A stretch of 64,000 bases of DNA from Branchiostoma floridae (lineage: Eukaryota > Chordata > Leptocardii > Amphioxiformes > Branchiostomatidae): positions 28,082,329-28,146,328 of the forward strand of contig NC_049982.1 of assembly GCF_000003815.2 (NCBI RefSeq). The letters are read 5' to 3'. The stretch's first letter is position 1, and each line of letters opens with the position of its first letter. This document shows positions 34,050 through 44,032 of the stretch, piece after piece. The notes beneath the pieces are model-generated. The model worked only from the letters and a program-made list of their open reading frames with translations, was not told the DNA's origin and did no database searches. The translations under genes and the position numbers were made by a program.

Positions 34050-34949
34050 AGGACCATTGCAACATGTGACCTTTGTAACTAAAAAAGAATATTGATAGAT
34101 ACATATTATGCAAAACAAAGACCTGATTTGCATAATTAATGAGAAAATGCTTTCATGTCATTGTGGCAAATGACGGGAATTTCATACTTGTAGCATTTGG
34201 AAGTTATATACATGTGAACATCGTTGAACATTTATTAAGCAAATGAGGTCCTTATTTGCATAAATTATCAGAAAAAGCGACAAAATCCTCCTTTCTTAAC
34301 ATATATTGCGCACGTCTGTTTGGTGAAGGAGATGATCAAGTTATATAATTTCTGCAAATGAGAGCCTTATTTGCATAATTAATGACGAAGGTATGGGGTT
34401 GTGGAACTCTAGTTCAACATGTGTGACTTGCTCTAAGTGGTACGCTGCATCCAGACCATGAAAAACGGCCGTATCTAGAGGCGTAAGTGCGCGTATGACT
34501 CTACATCAGTTATCAATTCATAGCCGCGTAATAGGACACTCAGTCAAACATATAGCATATGTAATTTAAAAATAGAGAAATATAGATAGACATAAAATAA
34601 TACAAATTGTTATCTAATTTGCATAATCATTGAGAAATTGTTATAATATCAAAGTGATTGATGATGATAATTTCATTCTTGCAACATTTGGCAACTACGA
34701 TATTTGAACGTTGTTAGACATACATCAAGTAAATAAGGGTCTCATTTACATAAATTATTAGAAAATACTACAATAGCTTTCTTTGCTAAGACTTTGATAT
34801 TTCTAGCATATTGTTATTTAGCTAGAGAAGATGATCAACTGATATGATTTATGTAAATGAGGGTCTGATTTGTAAAATTGACTATATTAAAAGTTGACTT
34901 TGATGCATCACAGATAGCCGTACAATTTAATGGTTGGTCATGTAATTCA
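34050..34949. repeat. AT-rich repeated units with a TTTGCATAATTAATGAG core
   Basis: The core (ATTTGCATAATTAATGAG or close variants) recurs near 34127, 34253, 34369, 34617, 34744 and 34867, each with similar flanks (AAATGAGGGTCTCATTTACAT type). Spacing is ~120-250 bases. Related sequence is at 39840-40150. The array runs into the gap. Confidence 0.65.
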
Positions 34950-35886
34950 NNNNNNNNNNNNNNNNNNNNNNNNNNNNNNNNNNNNNNNNNNNNNNNNNNN
35001 NNNNNNNNNNNNNNNNNNNNNNNNNNNNNNNNNNNNNNNNNNNNNNNNNNNNNNNNNNNNNNNNNNNNNNNNNNNNNNNNNNNNNNNNNNNNNNNNNNNN
35101 NNNNNNNNNNNNNNNNNNNNNNNNNNNNNNNNNNNNNNNNNNNNNNNNNNNNNNNNNNNNNNNNNNNNNNNNNNNNNNNNNNNNNNNNNNNNNNNNNNNN
35201 NNNNNNNNNNNNNNNNNNNNNNNNNNNNNNNNNNNNNNNNNNNNNNNNNNNNNNNNNNNNNNNNNNNNNNNNNNNNNNNNNNNNNNNNNNNNNNNNNNNN
35301 NNNNNNNNNNNNNNNNNNNNNNNNNNNNNNNNNNNNNNNNNNNNNNNNNNNNNNNNNNNNNNNNNNNNNNNNNNNNNNNNNNNNNNNNNNNNNNNNNNNN
35401 NNNNNNNNNNNNNNNNNNNNNNNNNNNNNNNNNNNNNNNNNNNNNNNNNNNNNNNNNNNNNNNNNNNNNNNNNNNNNNNNNNNNNNNNNNNNNNNNNNNN
35501 NNNNNNNNNNNNNNNNNNNNNNNNNNNNNNNNNNNNNNNNNNNNNNNNNNNNNNNNNNNNNNNNNNNNNNNNNNNNNNNNNNNNNNNNNNNNNNNNNNNN
35601 NNNNNNNNNNNNNNNNNNNNNNNNNNNNNNNNNNNNNNNNNNNNNNNNNNNNNNNNNNNNNNNNNNNNNNNNNNNNNNNNNNNNNNNNNNNNNNNNNNNN
35701 NNNNNNNNNNNNNNNNNNNNNNNNNNNNNNNNNNNNNNNNNNNNNNNNNNNNNNNNNNNNNNNNNNNNNNNNNNNNNNNNNNNNNNNNNNNNNNNNNNNN
35801 NNNNNNNNNNNNNNNNNNNNNNNNNNNNNNNNNNNNNNNNNNNNNNNNNNNNNNNNNNNNNNNNNNNNNNNNNNNNNNNNNNNNNN
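34950..35886. other. assembly gap (937 N)
   Basis: A run of N with a non-round length, entered from the AT-rich repeat array on its left. Confidence 0.99.
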
Positions 35887-36342
35887 CTATTTCATGCAAG
35901 ATCATAAGGACCACATTTTGCACTAACCCGTTTTTTAGACAGGGAATGAGGTTTTTGATGCCAATATCAACTCAAATGCTCCTAAACGGCTTACGTTAGG
36001 GACACCAAACCTGGTCTTTTTTTATAAAATGCTGAAAGCAAGCATTTTAAGTGAATGAAATAAGTTCGTCATGTTCAATTTGCCATGACAACGGAACTCG
36101 GGCATGCGTATTCCTTACAAAATTTGCTAATTTAGGTCTAAACAATACCGTTTTAGGGTTTTCTTGGCAAACACTTGTTTGTGACATTTTCTAAAAAGGC
36201 ATATCATTAAGATTTATGAACAATGCTATCATCACAACGATCCGCGACGACAAAGACTGATCTGCCGAAAACACGTAAAACCATCATCTTCTTGCTGCGG
36301 CAACAACTATTTCGTCCGAATGCATGACCGACATATTGAACA

Positions 36343-36410
36343 TTCGAAAACGTGCTGTGCGCTTATTGGCTCGTGTATAAATAAGGAGAAGCTAAATAAC
36401 ATTTATAGAC
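36343..36410 (+). promoter_or_regulatory. core promoter candidate (CCAAT + TATA)
   Basis: An inverted CCAAT box (TTATTGGCTCG, ~36362) is followed ~12 bases later by TATAAATAAGG (~36376). A start site near the ACAGACAGCCAAG stretch ~30 bases downstream would fit. The next + strand coding exon is the C-type lectin exon at 37741, so this may be that gene's promoter. The microsatellite and a gap lie between, so the link is inference. Confidence 0.4.
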
Positions 36411-36922
36411 AGACAGCCAAGTGCTGAATCTGGGCACCTGAAAGGTCTTCTTTTTCTTGGGCATTGCCAGTGTTAGTTTTGCCTTAAGTGGAGTGGATGT
36501 TTTGATGTAAGTTGAGTGGATGTGCGCAGACACGGTGGGGAGAAACAGGAATTTCCGAGAGCTTTGAGATTTTCCTGAATTTTAACGTATGTTCACTAGT
36601 TTATCTTTGTTTTTACTGTCAGTTTACAATTTGGATAGTGCTTGAATATTTTGGTAACCTATAATACCGATGGACAGTCATTTTATTCGTATTTGCACAC
36701 ACCATTCGTCAGTTTCTAAACGAAGTTTGCGAGGGTTATTTTTGACCCCCCCTTCCGCCGCTGTCCTAAAATTTACGATACTAAAGGAATTACAAAAAGT
36801 GTGGCAATTAAAATTATTGCCATGGCGACGGTGTTATTGTTTATAAGTAAAAAAATTGTTGTTATTAATGGATTTTCATAGTTGTATTTCATTCGCCTGA
36901 CGATTAATGTTCAGAGGACATT

Positions 36923-37352
36923 TGTTTATTTATTTATTATTTATTATTTATTATTTATTATTTATTATTTATTATTTATTATTTATTATTTATTATTTAT
37001 TATTTATTATTTATCATTTTATTGATTTATTGATTTATTGATTTATTTATTATTCATTTATTATTCATTTATTATTAATTTATTTATTATTTATTTATCA
37101 TTCATTTATCATTTATTTATTTACTATTTATTTATTATTTATTTACTTTTTATTTACTATTTATTTATTTATTATTTATTTATTATGTATTTATTATTTA
37201 TTCATTATTTATTTATTTATCATTTATTTATTTTTATTTATTATTTATTTATTATTTATTTATCATTTATTTATTATTTATTCGTTATTTATTCATTATT
37301 TATTTATTATTTATTTATTTATTATTTATCTTATATTTATTTATTTATCTCC
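36923..37352. repeat. TTATTTA-type microsatellite, ~430 bp
   Basis: It starts as a clean 7-bp TTATTTA repeat (36923-37015) and degrades into mixed ATTT/ATTTATT/CATTTATTT units up to 37352. It produces long spurious Tyr/Ile/Leu-rich frames. Confidence 0.95.
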
Positions 37353-37425
37353 GGTACGTCTGAAGTCCTAGGCTATCTTAATTTACATATAGAAAACACT
37401 GCTGTGCACACGCGCGAACTTTTGC

Positions 37426-37620
37426 NNNNNNNNNNNNNNNNNNNNNNNNNNNNNNNNNNNNNNNNNNNNNNNNNNNNNNNNNNNNNNNNNNNNNNNNNNN
37501 NNNNNNNNNNNNNNNNNNNNNNNNNNNNNNNNNNNNNNNNNNNNNNNNNNNNNNNNNNNNNNNNNNNNNNNNNNNNNNNNNNNNNNNNNNNNNNNNNNNN
37601 NNNNNNNNNNNNNNNNNNNN
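37426..37620. other. assembly gap (195 N)
   Basis: A run of N with a non-round length between the microsatellite and the lectin exon. Confidence 0.99.
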
Positions 37621-37740
37621 ATATCGGCTGGACAACACGACGTCTGACTGTTTCCAAACCTTATTTTAAATTTTAAATTTATTGATGGATAACAAATCCA
37701 TCTGCCTTGAAGCCACCTAACATTGTATAACTTTCCTACA

Positions 37741-38067
37741 GCACCGGTATGTCAAAAAGCAGGTTACGTCAGTTTTAATGGAGTTTGCTATAAGGACTTT
37801 GCCGAGCGGAAGACGTACTGTGATGCTAGACAGACGTGCGCCGCAGACGGAGGGTTGTTGGCCATGCCGAAGGACAGCGCGACCAACACTTTTATCCACA
37901 AGCTGGGAGGAACAACCGACCAACGATGGATCGGGTTGACTGATGCCGACAGCGACGAGAAATGGGTATTTGCGGACGGCCAAACTTTGGCATCATCCGG
38001 CTATACAAACTGGGGGCCGGGTGAGCCGAACAGTCTACATGAAGGCAACGAAGACTGTGCCGAAGTT
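37741..38067 (+). CDS. C-type lectin-like domain exon, 3' end lost in gap
   Basis: The exon starts after a strong acceptor (TTTCCTACAG) in phase 1 and is open to the gap edge (109 codons). CTLD landmarks appear in order: VCQKAGYVSFNGVCYKDF with the extra N-terminal cysteines of long-form domains, the first helix with CDARQTCAADGGLLAMP, WIGLTDADSDEKWVFADG, and GPGEPNSLHEGNEDCAEV. The EPN motif is the Ca2+/mannose-type ligand signature. The WND motif and last two cysteines should follow but are lost in the 100-N gap. It is probably secreted or a receptor ectodomain; signal peptide or membrane exons are not visible. The phase-1 start matches the shuffled-module style of the neighbouring genes. 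Confidence 0.9.
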
Positions 38068-38167
38068 NNNNNNNNNNNNNNNNNNNNNNNNNNNNNNNNN
38101 NNNNNNNNNNNNNNNNNNNNNNNNNNNNNNNNNNNNNNNNNNNNNNNNNNNNNNNNNNNNNNNNNNN
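38068..38167. other. assembly gap (100 N, placeholder)
   Basis: Exactly 100 N, a conventional unknown-size gap. It cuts the C-type lectin exon in mid-domain, so the distance to what follows is not reliable. Confidence 0.99.
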
Positions 38168-39212
38168 GCCGGTTTTCTACTAAAAGTGTACTCAAATTCA
38201 AGGGACAGACACTACGACAAGCAGAGAGCACACCTAAAAAAATCTCTCCATTTTCACGGATCCAACCACTGTAAATAGATGGGGGGGGGGGGAGCAGCAT
38301 GGTGGCATGGGTTAAAGTGACCTTGCCGTCTGTCATTTACATTACGTGTTAGCGGCTCTGGCGTAATGAGATAATAGTAGAAGCACCCGGGCGAAATTGG
38401 GCAAATACATTAGCTACATAGCCTCGTGTTGTACACCTATTTTCTGGTGCAGGGTGTTACATGAATTTCAGCTGTGATGACAACTTCTTTCTACAGGTGT
38501 CAGGTGCAAAGGTAGGTAATGCGATAGTATTCGGGCTTGGTGGGTAAATACAGGGTACACAGGTATACATGTACAGCCATTTCCATTGGTAATGGAGTTA
38601 TAGTATGTAACAGTTACTATGCTGTGGACCCATATTCTGCTAGTTTTAATTGACAGTCCTATTTCAGTGATTTACTATATATAGGCTTTTGCATTTTGCT
38701 AGCTATCACCAGACAATTTCCCCATCTATACACCTTTTTGTTACACTTTTCACTTCCCAAACCACGGGAAATAGGATACAAATATCGAAGGTATTTCAAA
38801 TGCTTTATAGCATGGAAATACATTCACATGTCCATAACGATGTCAACTACATGATAATTCCTTGCTGCAGCTAATGACAATGACATCACATCTGCGTGTG
38901 CATAATGCAAATTAGCAATTTTGACGATAATGGGTATCACTGAACAATTTGTATCGAGATCGCTAACAGTGTGCAGCACTGTCAGCATCATTGAAATGCT
39001 GTACAATACCCCTAGCCCCACCAGCGTAAAAATATGTTAGGACCCGCCACGTATCTCATTACACTCGTTCCAACTTGTTGCCTTTCCTAACATGTGTTAT
39101 CACTGCAGTTTTTTTTAGTAATTAGGTCACAAAGCTGCGAACTTCCTATGTGTGCAAGAGCGATAAACAATATGATTTGGAATCAGTCCATTGCTGTTTG
39201 TTTTTCTCTCAG
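38168..39212. other. no gene seen
   Basis: AT-rich sequence after the gap. No continuation of the lectin domain is visible. A very short splice-bounded segment (CTACAG|GTGTCAGGTGCAAAG|GTAGGT, 38498-38512) could be a 15-base microexon in phase 1, but this is weak. Confidence 0.4.
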
Positions 39213-39386
39213 TTGACACATCACGAGTCGGCCACGGGAATCTCAGCGCCTCTGTTTCCAAAGACGGTCGCGACATCAACAGCAAGCTGATCGACCAGGG
39301 AGACGGCAAGCAGCTGCTGACCTTTAACCCGGAGGGTGTCGGTCTCTACAACATCGGTCTGACCTTCAACAAGACAAATGTGCCCG
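39213..39386 (+). CDS. filamin-type repeat, C-terminal half, single exon
   Basis: A 174-base exon with acceptor TTTTCTCTCAG and donor CCCG|GTATGG, phase 1 on both sides. The peptide has the second half of a filamin/ABP280 immunoglobulin-like repeat: VDTSRVGHGNLSASVSKDG, then KLIDQGDGKQLLTFNPEGVG, LYNIGLTFNKTNVPG. It matches the consensus pattern FTVDTRGAG-x-G-x-L-x-V, then DG-x(5)-Y/F-x-P-x(2)-G-x-Y-x-I-x-V-x-FN-x(3)-VPGSPF. The first half of the repeat and the SPF end should be in adjacent exons that I cannot find, possibly because of the gaps at 38068 and 39679. The parent could be a filamin, a TRIM2/3-like protein or a new combination with the neighbouring lectin exon. Confidence 0.75.
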
Positions 39387-39678
39387 GTATGGTGATTTAT
39401 CTCCTCTGATGCACTGTAGTTGACTTACCAATGAAGCTCACGTAGGGCGTAAAGTGTTTTCGTGACACCCATGGAGACTGATGTTCTGGGCATGAAAGTA
39501 GCGGTTTAAGACTCCTTCATTTGGTTTGCCAAGTCCTGTAGAAGCATTCATTTGCACAAAAGGTTCCTTCGGCGGAACAAAAGGCAAATAAAAACGATGG
39601 GTTGCTATGGTTTAGGCTGCTCTTTCGGTGGGGGTAAGGTCATGGTTTGTGTCTTGACAGAAGATAATGCAACGCTTT

Positions 39679-39778
39679 NNNNNNNNNNNNNNNNNNNNNN
39701 NNNNNNNNNNNNNNNNNNNNNNNNNNNNNNNNNNNNNNNNNNNNNNNNNNNNNNNNNNNNNNNNNNNNNNNNNNNNNN
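39679..39778. other. assembly gap (100 N, placeholder)
   Basis: Exactly 100 N, true size unknown, ~290 bases after the filamin-type exon. Confidence 0.99.
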
Positions 39779-40183
39779 ATATCATGTCCGGGACAAGAGA
39801 TACATGTGATAGAATATTCTAATTAGTTATGAAAATTAGCTGTTAACTTGCATAGTTAGTATCTCACTATGTAAGTCCTTACTTAGGCTATCTACATACC
39901 AAAAATCATGCATATTCGTCAACATGTTCATATTTTCTCATTGATTATGCAAATGAGGGTTAGGGTTAGATTAGGTTTAGGTTAGGGTCATTTGCATAAC
40001 TAATATGTATTGACATTTCTCTCTTTCTCAGCTAAATATGGGACAAGTTTGAATGTCCTATCATGGTATGCAGTGAATTTACAAACTTTCCTCATCAATT
40101 ATGCAAATTAGTCATAACTTAGACCATCTACATACCAAAAACCATGACGATCCGTCGACACGTTCTCGAGTTATTCTCGTCCA
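39779..40183. repeat. AT-rich repeat with a short telomere-like tract
   Basis: TTATGCAAATGAGG / TTATGCAAATTAG blocks and CATCTACATACCAAAAATCATG-type blocks occur twice (~39885 and ~40120), related to the array at 34050-34949. At 39956-39990 there is GGGTTAGGGTTAGATTAGG and similar, a short degenerate TTAGGG run in the opposite orientation to the large one at 51955. Confidence 0.6.
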
Positions 40184-40475
40184 AATTTTATCAGGTAACC
40201 GGCGCCTGCAGTTCCAAAGAAGCCGCTAGGGGGCCCAAACTCACAGTAATTACTCTCTGCCCCAAGGGATATCTATAGCACTCAAACATCACGACCACAG
40301 CATGTCCAGAACACGAGTTATCATAAATTGAAGTTCCGCTACAGTACCTTAGCAAGCGGCTAGGGAGCCCATTAACGAACTTGAACTTCGTTTTCCTGAC
40401 CCCTACCCACCTACTAACTATCATCAGGATCCATCCTAGGCTTCTTGAGTTATACTGGTAACAGACAGACAGACA
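40184..40475 (-). repeat. dispersed repeat, inverse copy of the 32456 family
   Basis: Reverse complement blocks match 32456-32830: GGCGCCTGCAGTTCCAAAGA, CAGCATGTCCAGAACACGAG, GTACCTTAGCAAGCGGCTAG and CCTACCCACCTACTAACTAT. It ends in a CAGA/GACA repeat (40462-40482). Confidence 0.65.
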
Positions 40476-40590
40476 GACGCACAAGCCTTAAACATAACCT
40501 TGTCAGTCTGGCGAAGGTAACTAGTGGAAACCTTTCTACTGCATGGTCAATCATAGGCTTCTATCTCACGACTGAGATGCATGGCAACTA

Positions 40591-40908
40591 NNNNNNNNNN
40601 NNNNNNNNNNNNNNNNNNNNNNNNNNNNNNNNNNNNNNNNNNNNNNNNNNNNNNNNNNNNNNNNNNNNNNNNNNNNNNNNNNNNNNNNNNNNNNNNNNNN
40701 NNNNNNNNNNNNNNNNNNNNNNNNNNNNNNNNNNNNNNNNNNNNNNNNNNNNNNNNNNNNNNNNNNNNNNNNNNNNNNNNNNNNNNNNNNNNNNNNNNNN
40801 NNNNNNNNNNNNNNNNNNNNNNNNNNNNNNNNNNNNNNNNNNNNNNNNNNNNNNNNNNNNNNNNNNNNNNNNNNNNNNNNNNNNNNNNNNNNNNNNNNNN
40901 NNNNNNNN
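40591..40908. other. assembly gap (318 N)
   Basis: A run of N with a non-round length. Confidence 0.99.
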
Positions 40909-41099
40909 AACAGCTTTTTTTCATCAAATATATTGGACAAAGGTAGAAAAAGAGAGAGCGAGCACGGCACATTCTCCGAAAGGTCGGACATTCGGACGAT
41001 ACTTACCGATAGCTTAGCAGGGGTCCCCGACAACTTCCGCGCGCGTGTAGATGCGTCCCGACTTCGGGAGGGCTCATTAGCATAGAACGCGGGCTCATA

Positions 41100-41215
41100 A
41101 GGCGATATATATATAGCTGCAAATTCAGTTTGTGATACGATACAGAACTTGCAACAACTCCGAACAAAATGAACAGATCAGTTCCCAGTGTCGTTCCAAA
41201 CTTTCAGAGACCAGT
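41100..41215 (+). promoter_or_regulatory. TATA promoter candidate with possible first exon
   Basis: TATATATATAG at ~41106, then a ~50-base leader and ATG at 41169. The short frame MNRSVPSVVPNFQRPV ends at a possible donor (CCAGT|GTATGC, 41215). The TATA-to-ATG spacing is typical of a real first exon. The phase (2) does not match the phase-1 exons downstream, so assignment to the kringle gene is doubtful. The sequence around 41190-41215 has a loose second copy at ~43060. Confidence 0.3.
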
Positions 41216-41235
41216 GTATGCTGTAACGTTAGATA

Positions 41236-41343
41236 AGTCAAACCTGCCCAAGACGACCACCTGGGGGACCGGAAAAAGTGGTCGATTTGGACAGGTACTA
41301 GGTGGTCGTTGAGAAGAGGTGGTCGCTCGGGCAGGTTTCACTG
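41236..41343. mobile_element. MITE, 108 bp, TA target site
   Basis: The ends AGTCAAACCTGCCCAAGACG and CAGTGAAACCTGCCCGAGCG (inverse) are similar inverted repeats carrying GACCACC, flanked by TA on both sides. Palindromic, with no coding capacity. Confidence 0.7.
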
Positions 41344-41679
41344 TATTGTTGACGGCGTGTTGCGGTTTAATCAACATTATACATGTATATGCATTGAAAA
41401 CACGATTACAGTACAATAGTCTACTTTAGAAGAATACAAAACGAGACAAGAACCATTCTCCTATGCAGAGATGAATCTGCGTCGTAGAAACTTTGCTTAA
41501 TCGGTTTACCCGAAGCACTATTGACCCGTCTTGCGTATAAATATTAATACTAGTTAATTGCAAATCCTTGGCCGATGGCTAATTGTGGGTAACATGAAAT
41601 GGGACAAACAAACAAATGGTGTAGAACAGTATAGAATATGTCTACTCTTGTCTAAAAGGTAACTCTAAACTGTAACTTG

Positions 41680-41995
41680 TTGGGTTCAACTTCTTTTCCT
41701 GAGACAGTGGAAGACGAAGGGTCCCACCTTTTCTATAATGTGTGGGTTCTGTGATGTTAGGAGGAGGGCAGTTTTCTTTTTGTCTGTAAATACGAGGGGT
41801 TTTAAGATGAATTTAGTGGCTTCTTTAATAAGCTCTTTTCTTTGTCGATCGTAGAAGGAACTATTTGAAGTAAAATGTGTTTCGTCTTCCACCATGTTTG
41901 ACGTGCAGTATATACGAGTTCTTTCGCACGCAGTTAACTTCTTGTACCGCCCTTTCTCTATTTCAAGGGGGTGGGCGCTAAGTAATGACCCGGCC
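41680..41995 (-). mobile_element. LINE C-terminal fragment
   Basis: The - strand frame reads SLLSAHPLEIEKGRYKKL, then NMVEDETHFTSNSSFYDRQR, KELIKEATKFI and KKKTALLLTSQNPHIIEKVG. This is the zinc-knuckle-like C-terminal tail shared by many non-LTR retrotransposon proteins (pattern LSAH-x-L-x-IEKGR, then V-E-D-E-x-H-F). The RT core is missing and the usual CxxC is degraded. The reading frame upstream of SLLSAH is unrelated sequence. Confidence 0.75.
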
Positions 41996-42203
41996 TTGTT
42001 CGGGCACGAGCCAATCAGCGCGCAGATTTCAAATGTCCGATATGGCGAGCATGCAGACTTACGAAATTGCTGTTGTTTTGAGCTAGAGGCTGATGGTTTC
42101 CAAGTGTTTTCGGGCGGTATTCGGTGATGCCGCGACCGCGCTCTACCCACAGATCCTAAGGATCAACGGATTTGGTACCCTTTTGGTACCTGAAACGTTT
42201 TAC

Positions 42204-44032
42204 CTGCTCCAGAGGCGTACATGGGGTTGGGTACATCCGCAGAGGCTCCAGAGGCGCACATGGGGTTGGGTACATCCGCAGCGGCTCCGGAGGCGTACAT
42301 GGGGTTGGGTACATTCGCAGCGGCTCCGGAGGCGCACATGGGGTTGGGTACATCCGCAGCGGCTCCAGAGGCGCACATGGGGTTGGGTACATCCGCAGCG
42401 GCTCCGGAGGCGTACATGGGGTTGGGTACATCCGCAGTCGCTCCGAAGGCGCACATGGGGTTGGGTACATCCGCAGCGGCTCCGGAGGCGCACATGGGGT
42501 TGGGTACATCCGCAGCGGCTCCGGAGGCGCACATGGGGTTGGGTACATCCGCAGCGGCTCCGGAGGCGTACATGGGGTTTGGTACATCTGCAGCGGCTCC
42601 GTAGGCGCACATGGGGTTGGGTACATCCGCAGCGGCTCCGGAGGCGTACATGGGGTTGGGTACATCCGCAGCGGCTTCGGAGGCGTACATGGGGTTGGGT
42701 ACATCCGCAGCGTCGTTGTCACGTGCCTGCCAATCAGTTTGCATAGGTGTGGCGCCTGGAGGAAAATCACAAAAATTACATCTGATGAAAAGTATGAAAT
42801 GTTTCATTTTACAACATATCATCATTCCCCCTTTTTAATATTCATGTGGTGTGTGAAGCTGGTGTGTTACGCCGATGGGCGATTATGCCGCTTATATAGA
42901 TACAGATACAAAAACAACAACATTTTATTCGATGATATTTGTAGAAGATAGAAAGAGTCCATTTCAAGAAGAAATGATACACTTTATACACATCTTGTAA
43001 CAACATGTGATCACACAACTTAAAACATCGTGTGATTTACACTTGAATTATTCGCAACGACTTTTCAAACTTTCAAAGACCAGTTGATTTCTTTTTGACG
43101 GTGCATTGAGGTCTATGATGGGTTTTAAAGGGTTTATAGAATACAGCCCTCATCAACCAAAGCGAGAAACACAAAGCTAAGGAAACACAAAGGCAGCGTA
43201 CTTAAAAACGTCATCCACCTACGCAGGGACATCCAACAGCCAAACCGCCTGTCTGGATGTACCCTGCTCTTTCAACCGTCACTCTTAGTTCCTGTGGACG
43301 CCCCCCCCCCCAACCAGCTGTCAGCCAATCAGAGAGTAGGGCTTTCAGTTTTCAAAAGGGATCTCGCATATATAAGGATGAGCTCATCAATCCTTAAGCA
43401 GGGCGGTCAGGAACTAAGAGTGACGGTTGAAAGAGCAGGGCACATCCAGACAGGCGGTTTTGCGTAGGAGGATGAAAAACGTAAGATGGCTTGAAAACGT
43501 TTGACCTGCTCAGGAAAAGTGCATATTGTTGGGAAATAATCAGTCTGGTGTTGCTACCGTGTGGTGTCTGCAGAAAAATTACAGAAAAGTCCACGATCAT
43601 CTGTAAAAATGCTATAAAGTGTCCCATTTAACAACAATAGTAAAGAACGAATTCGAGAAATAAAAAGCACAAAAATTACTTATGACCTGACCGGAAATCA
43701 AGGTACACCAGGGTACAGGGGAGTATACAATTTTTTTTTTTGTCTAAAATGGCCTAAAACCTCAATGAAACCAGTTTAAAAGCCCATATTAAAGCCTAAA
43801 AAGGCTGGGGTATTGGCATGGCCCACTCTACCCTTATGCCAAATTTCAGGTCATTTGCCCCCCCCCCCCCCCAAAAGACAGAGATGAAGCAATTTGAAGA
43901 TTTTACAGAAGAAGAAGAAGAAACATCAGGGCAAGCAAGAAATTTCAACCCATACCTGTTTATAAAAATAAAATGACAAAACATACCAACACCTGTGTCA
44001 CCAGTCTGGGACTGCTGCTGCCCTCCCGACAT
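42204..44032 (-). CDS. protein with 13 tandem NPMY/NPMC repeats (cytoplasmic-tail type), 5' part
   Basis: Exon 1 (43993-44032) starts with ATG and encodes MSGGQQQSQTGDT. Exon 2 (42204-42755) follows a good acceptor (GATTTTCCTCCAG) in phase 1 and encodes GATPMQTDWQARDNDA, then 13 copies of a 13-residue unit, consensus AADVPNPMYASGA, before donor GCAG|GTAAAAC in phase 1. By position the NPMx motif ends in Tyr in copies 1, 2, 4, 8, 11 and 13 and in Cys in 3, 5, 6, 7, 9, 10 and 12. NPxY is a known clathrin-adaptor/PTB docking motif. An N-terminal tail of this kind recalls predicted lancelet type II lectins (from memory, unchecked). No membrane segment or ectodomain exon is visible downstream (< 42204), where a LINE, MITE and gap intervene. 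The other reading frames of the repeat are also open, so the splice borders decide the frame. Confidence 0.65.
42208..42720. repeat. 39-bp coding minisatellite, 13 copies
   Basis: Unit on the + strand: GGCGTACATGGGGTTGGGTA then CATCCGCAGCGGCTCCGGA. Since 39 is divisible by 3 and the unit lacks stops in every frame, all six frames stay open across the array. Copies differ by a few bases, mostly the TAC/TGC (Tyr/Cys) switch. The whole array lies inside one splice-bounded - strand exon. Confidence 0.95.
43190..43484. repeat. inverted repeat around a CCAAT/TATA core promoter
   Basis: The left arm ~43190-43293 and right arm ~43404-43484 are inverse copies (shared AACCGCCTGTCTGGATGT and CTTTCAACCGTCACTCTTAG). 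The left arm has a ~17-base insertion. The ~110-base spacer contains AGCCAATCAGAG (~43323) and ATATATAAGG (~43370), a well-spaced CCAAT and TATA pair on the + strand. It lies in the intron of the - strand NPMY gene. Confidence 0.7.

Noticed and set aside
37038-37350. Long Tyr/Ile/Leu-rich open frame
   Set aside because: It is the translation of the TTATTTA microsatellite; no start context or splice signals.
42093-42951. Several long + strand frames and other - strand frames over the 39-bp repeat
   Set aside because: The unit has no stop in any frame and is a multiple of three, so all six frames are open. Only the - strand frame with acceptor 42756 and donor 42203 has gene-like borders.
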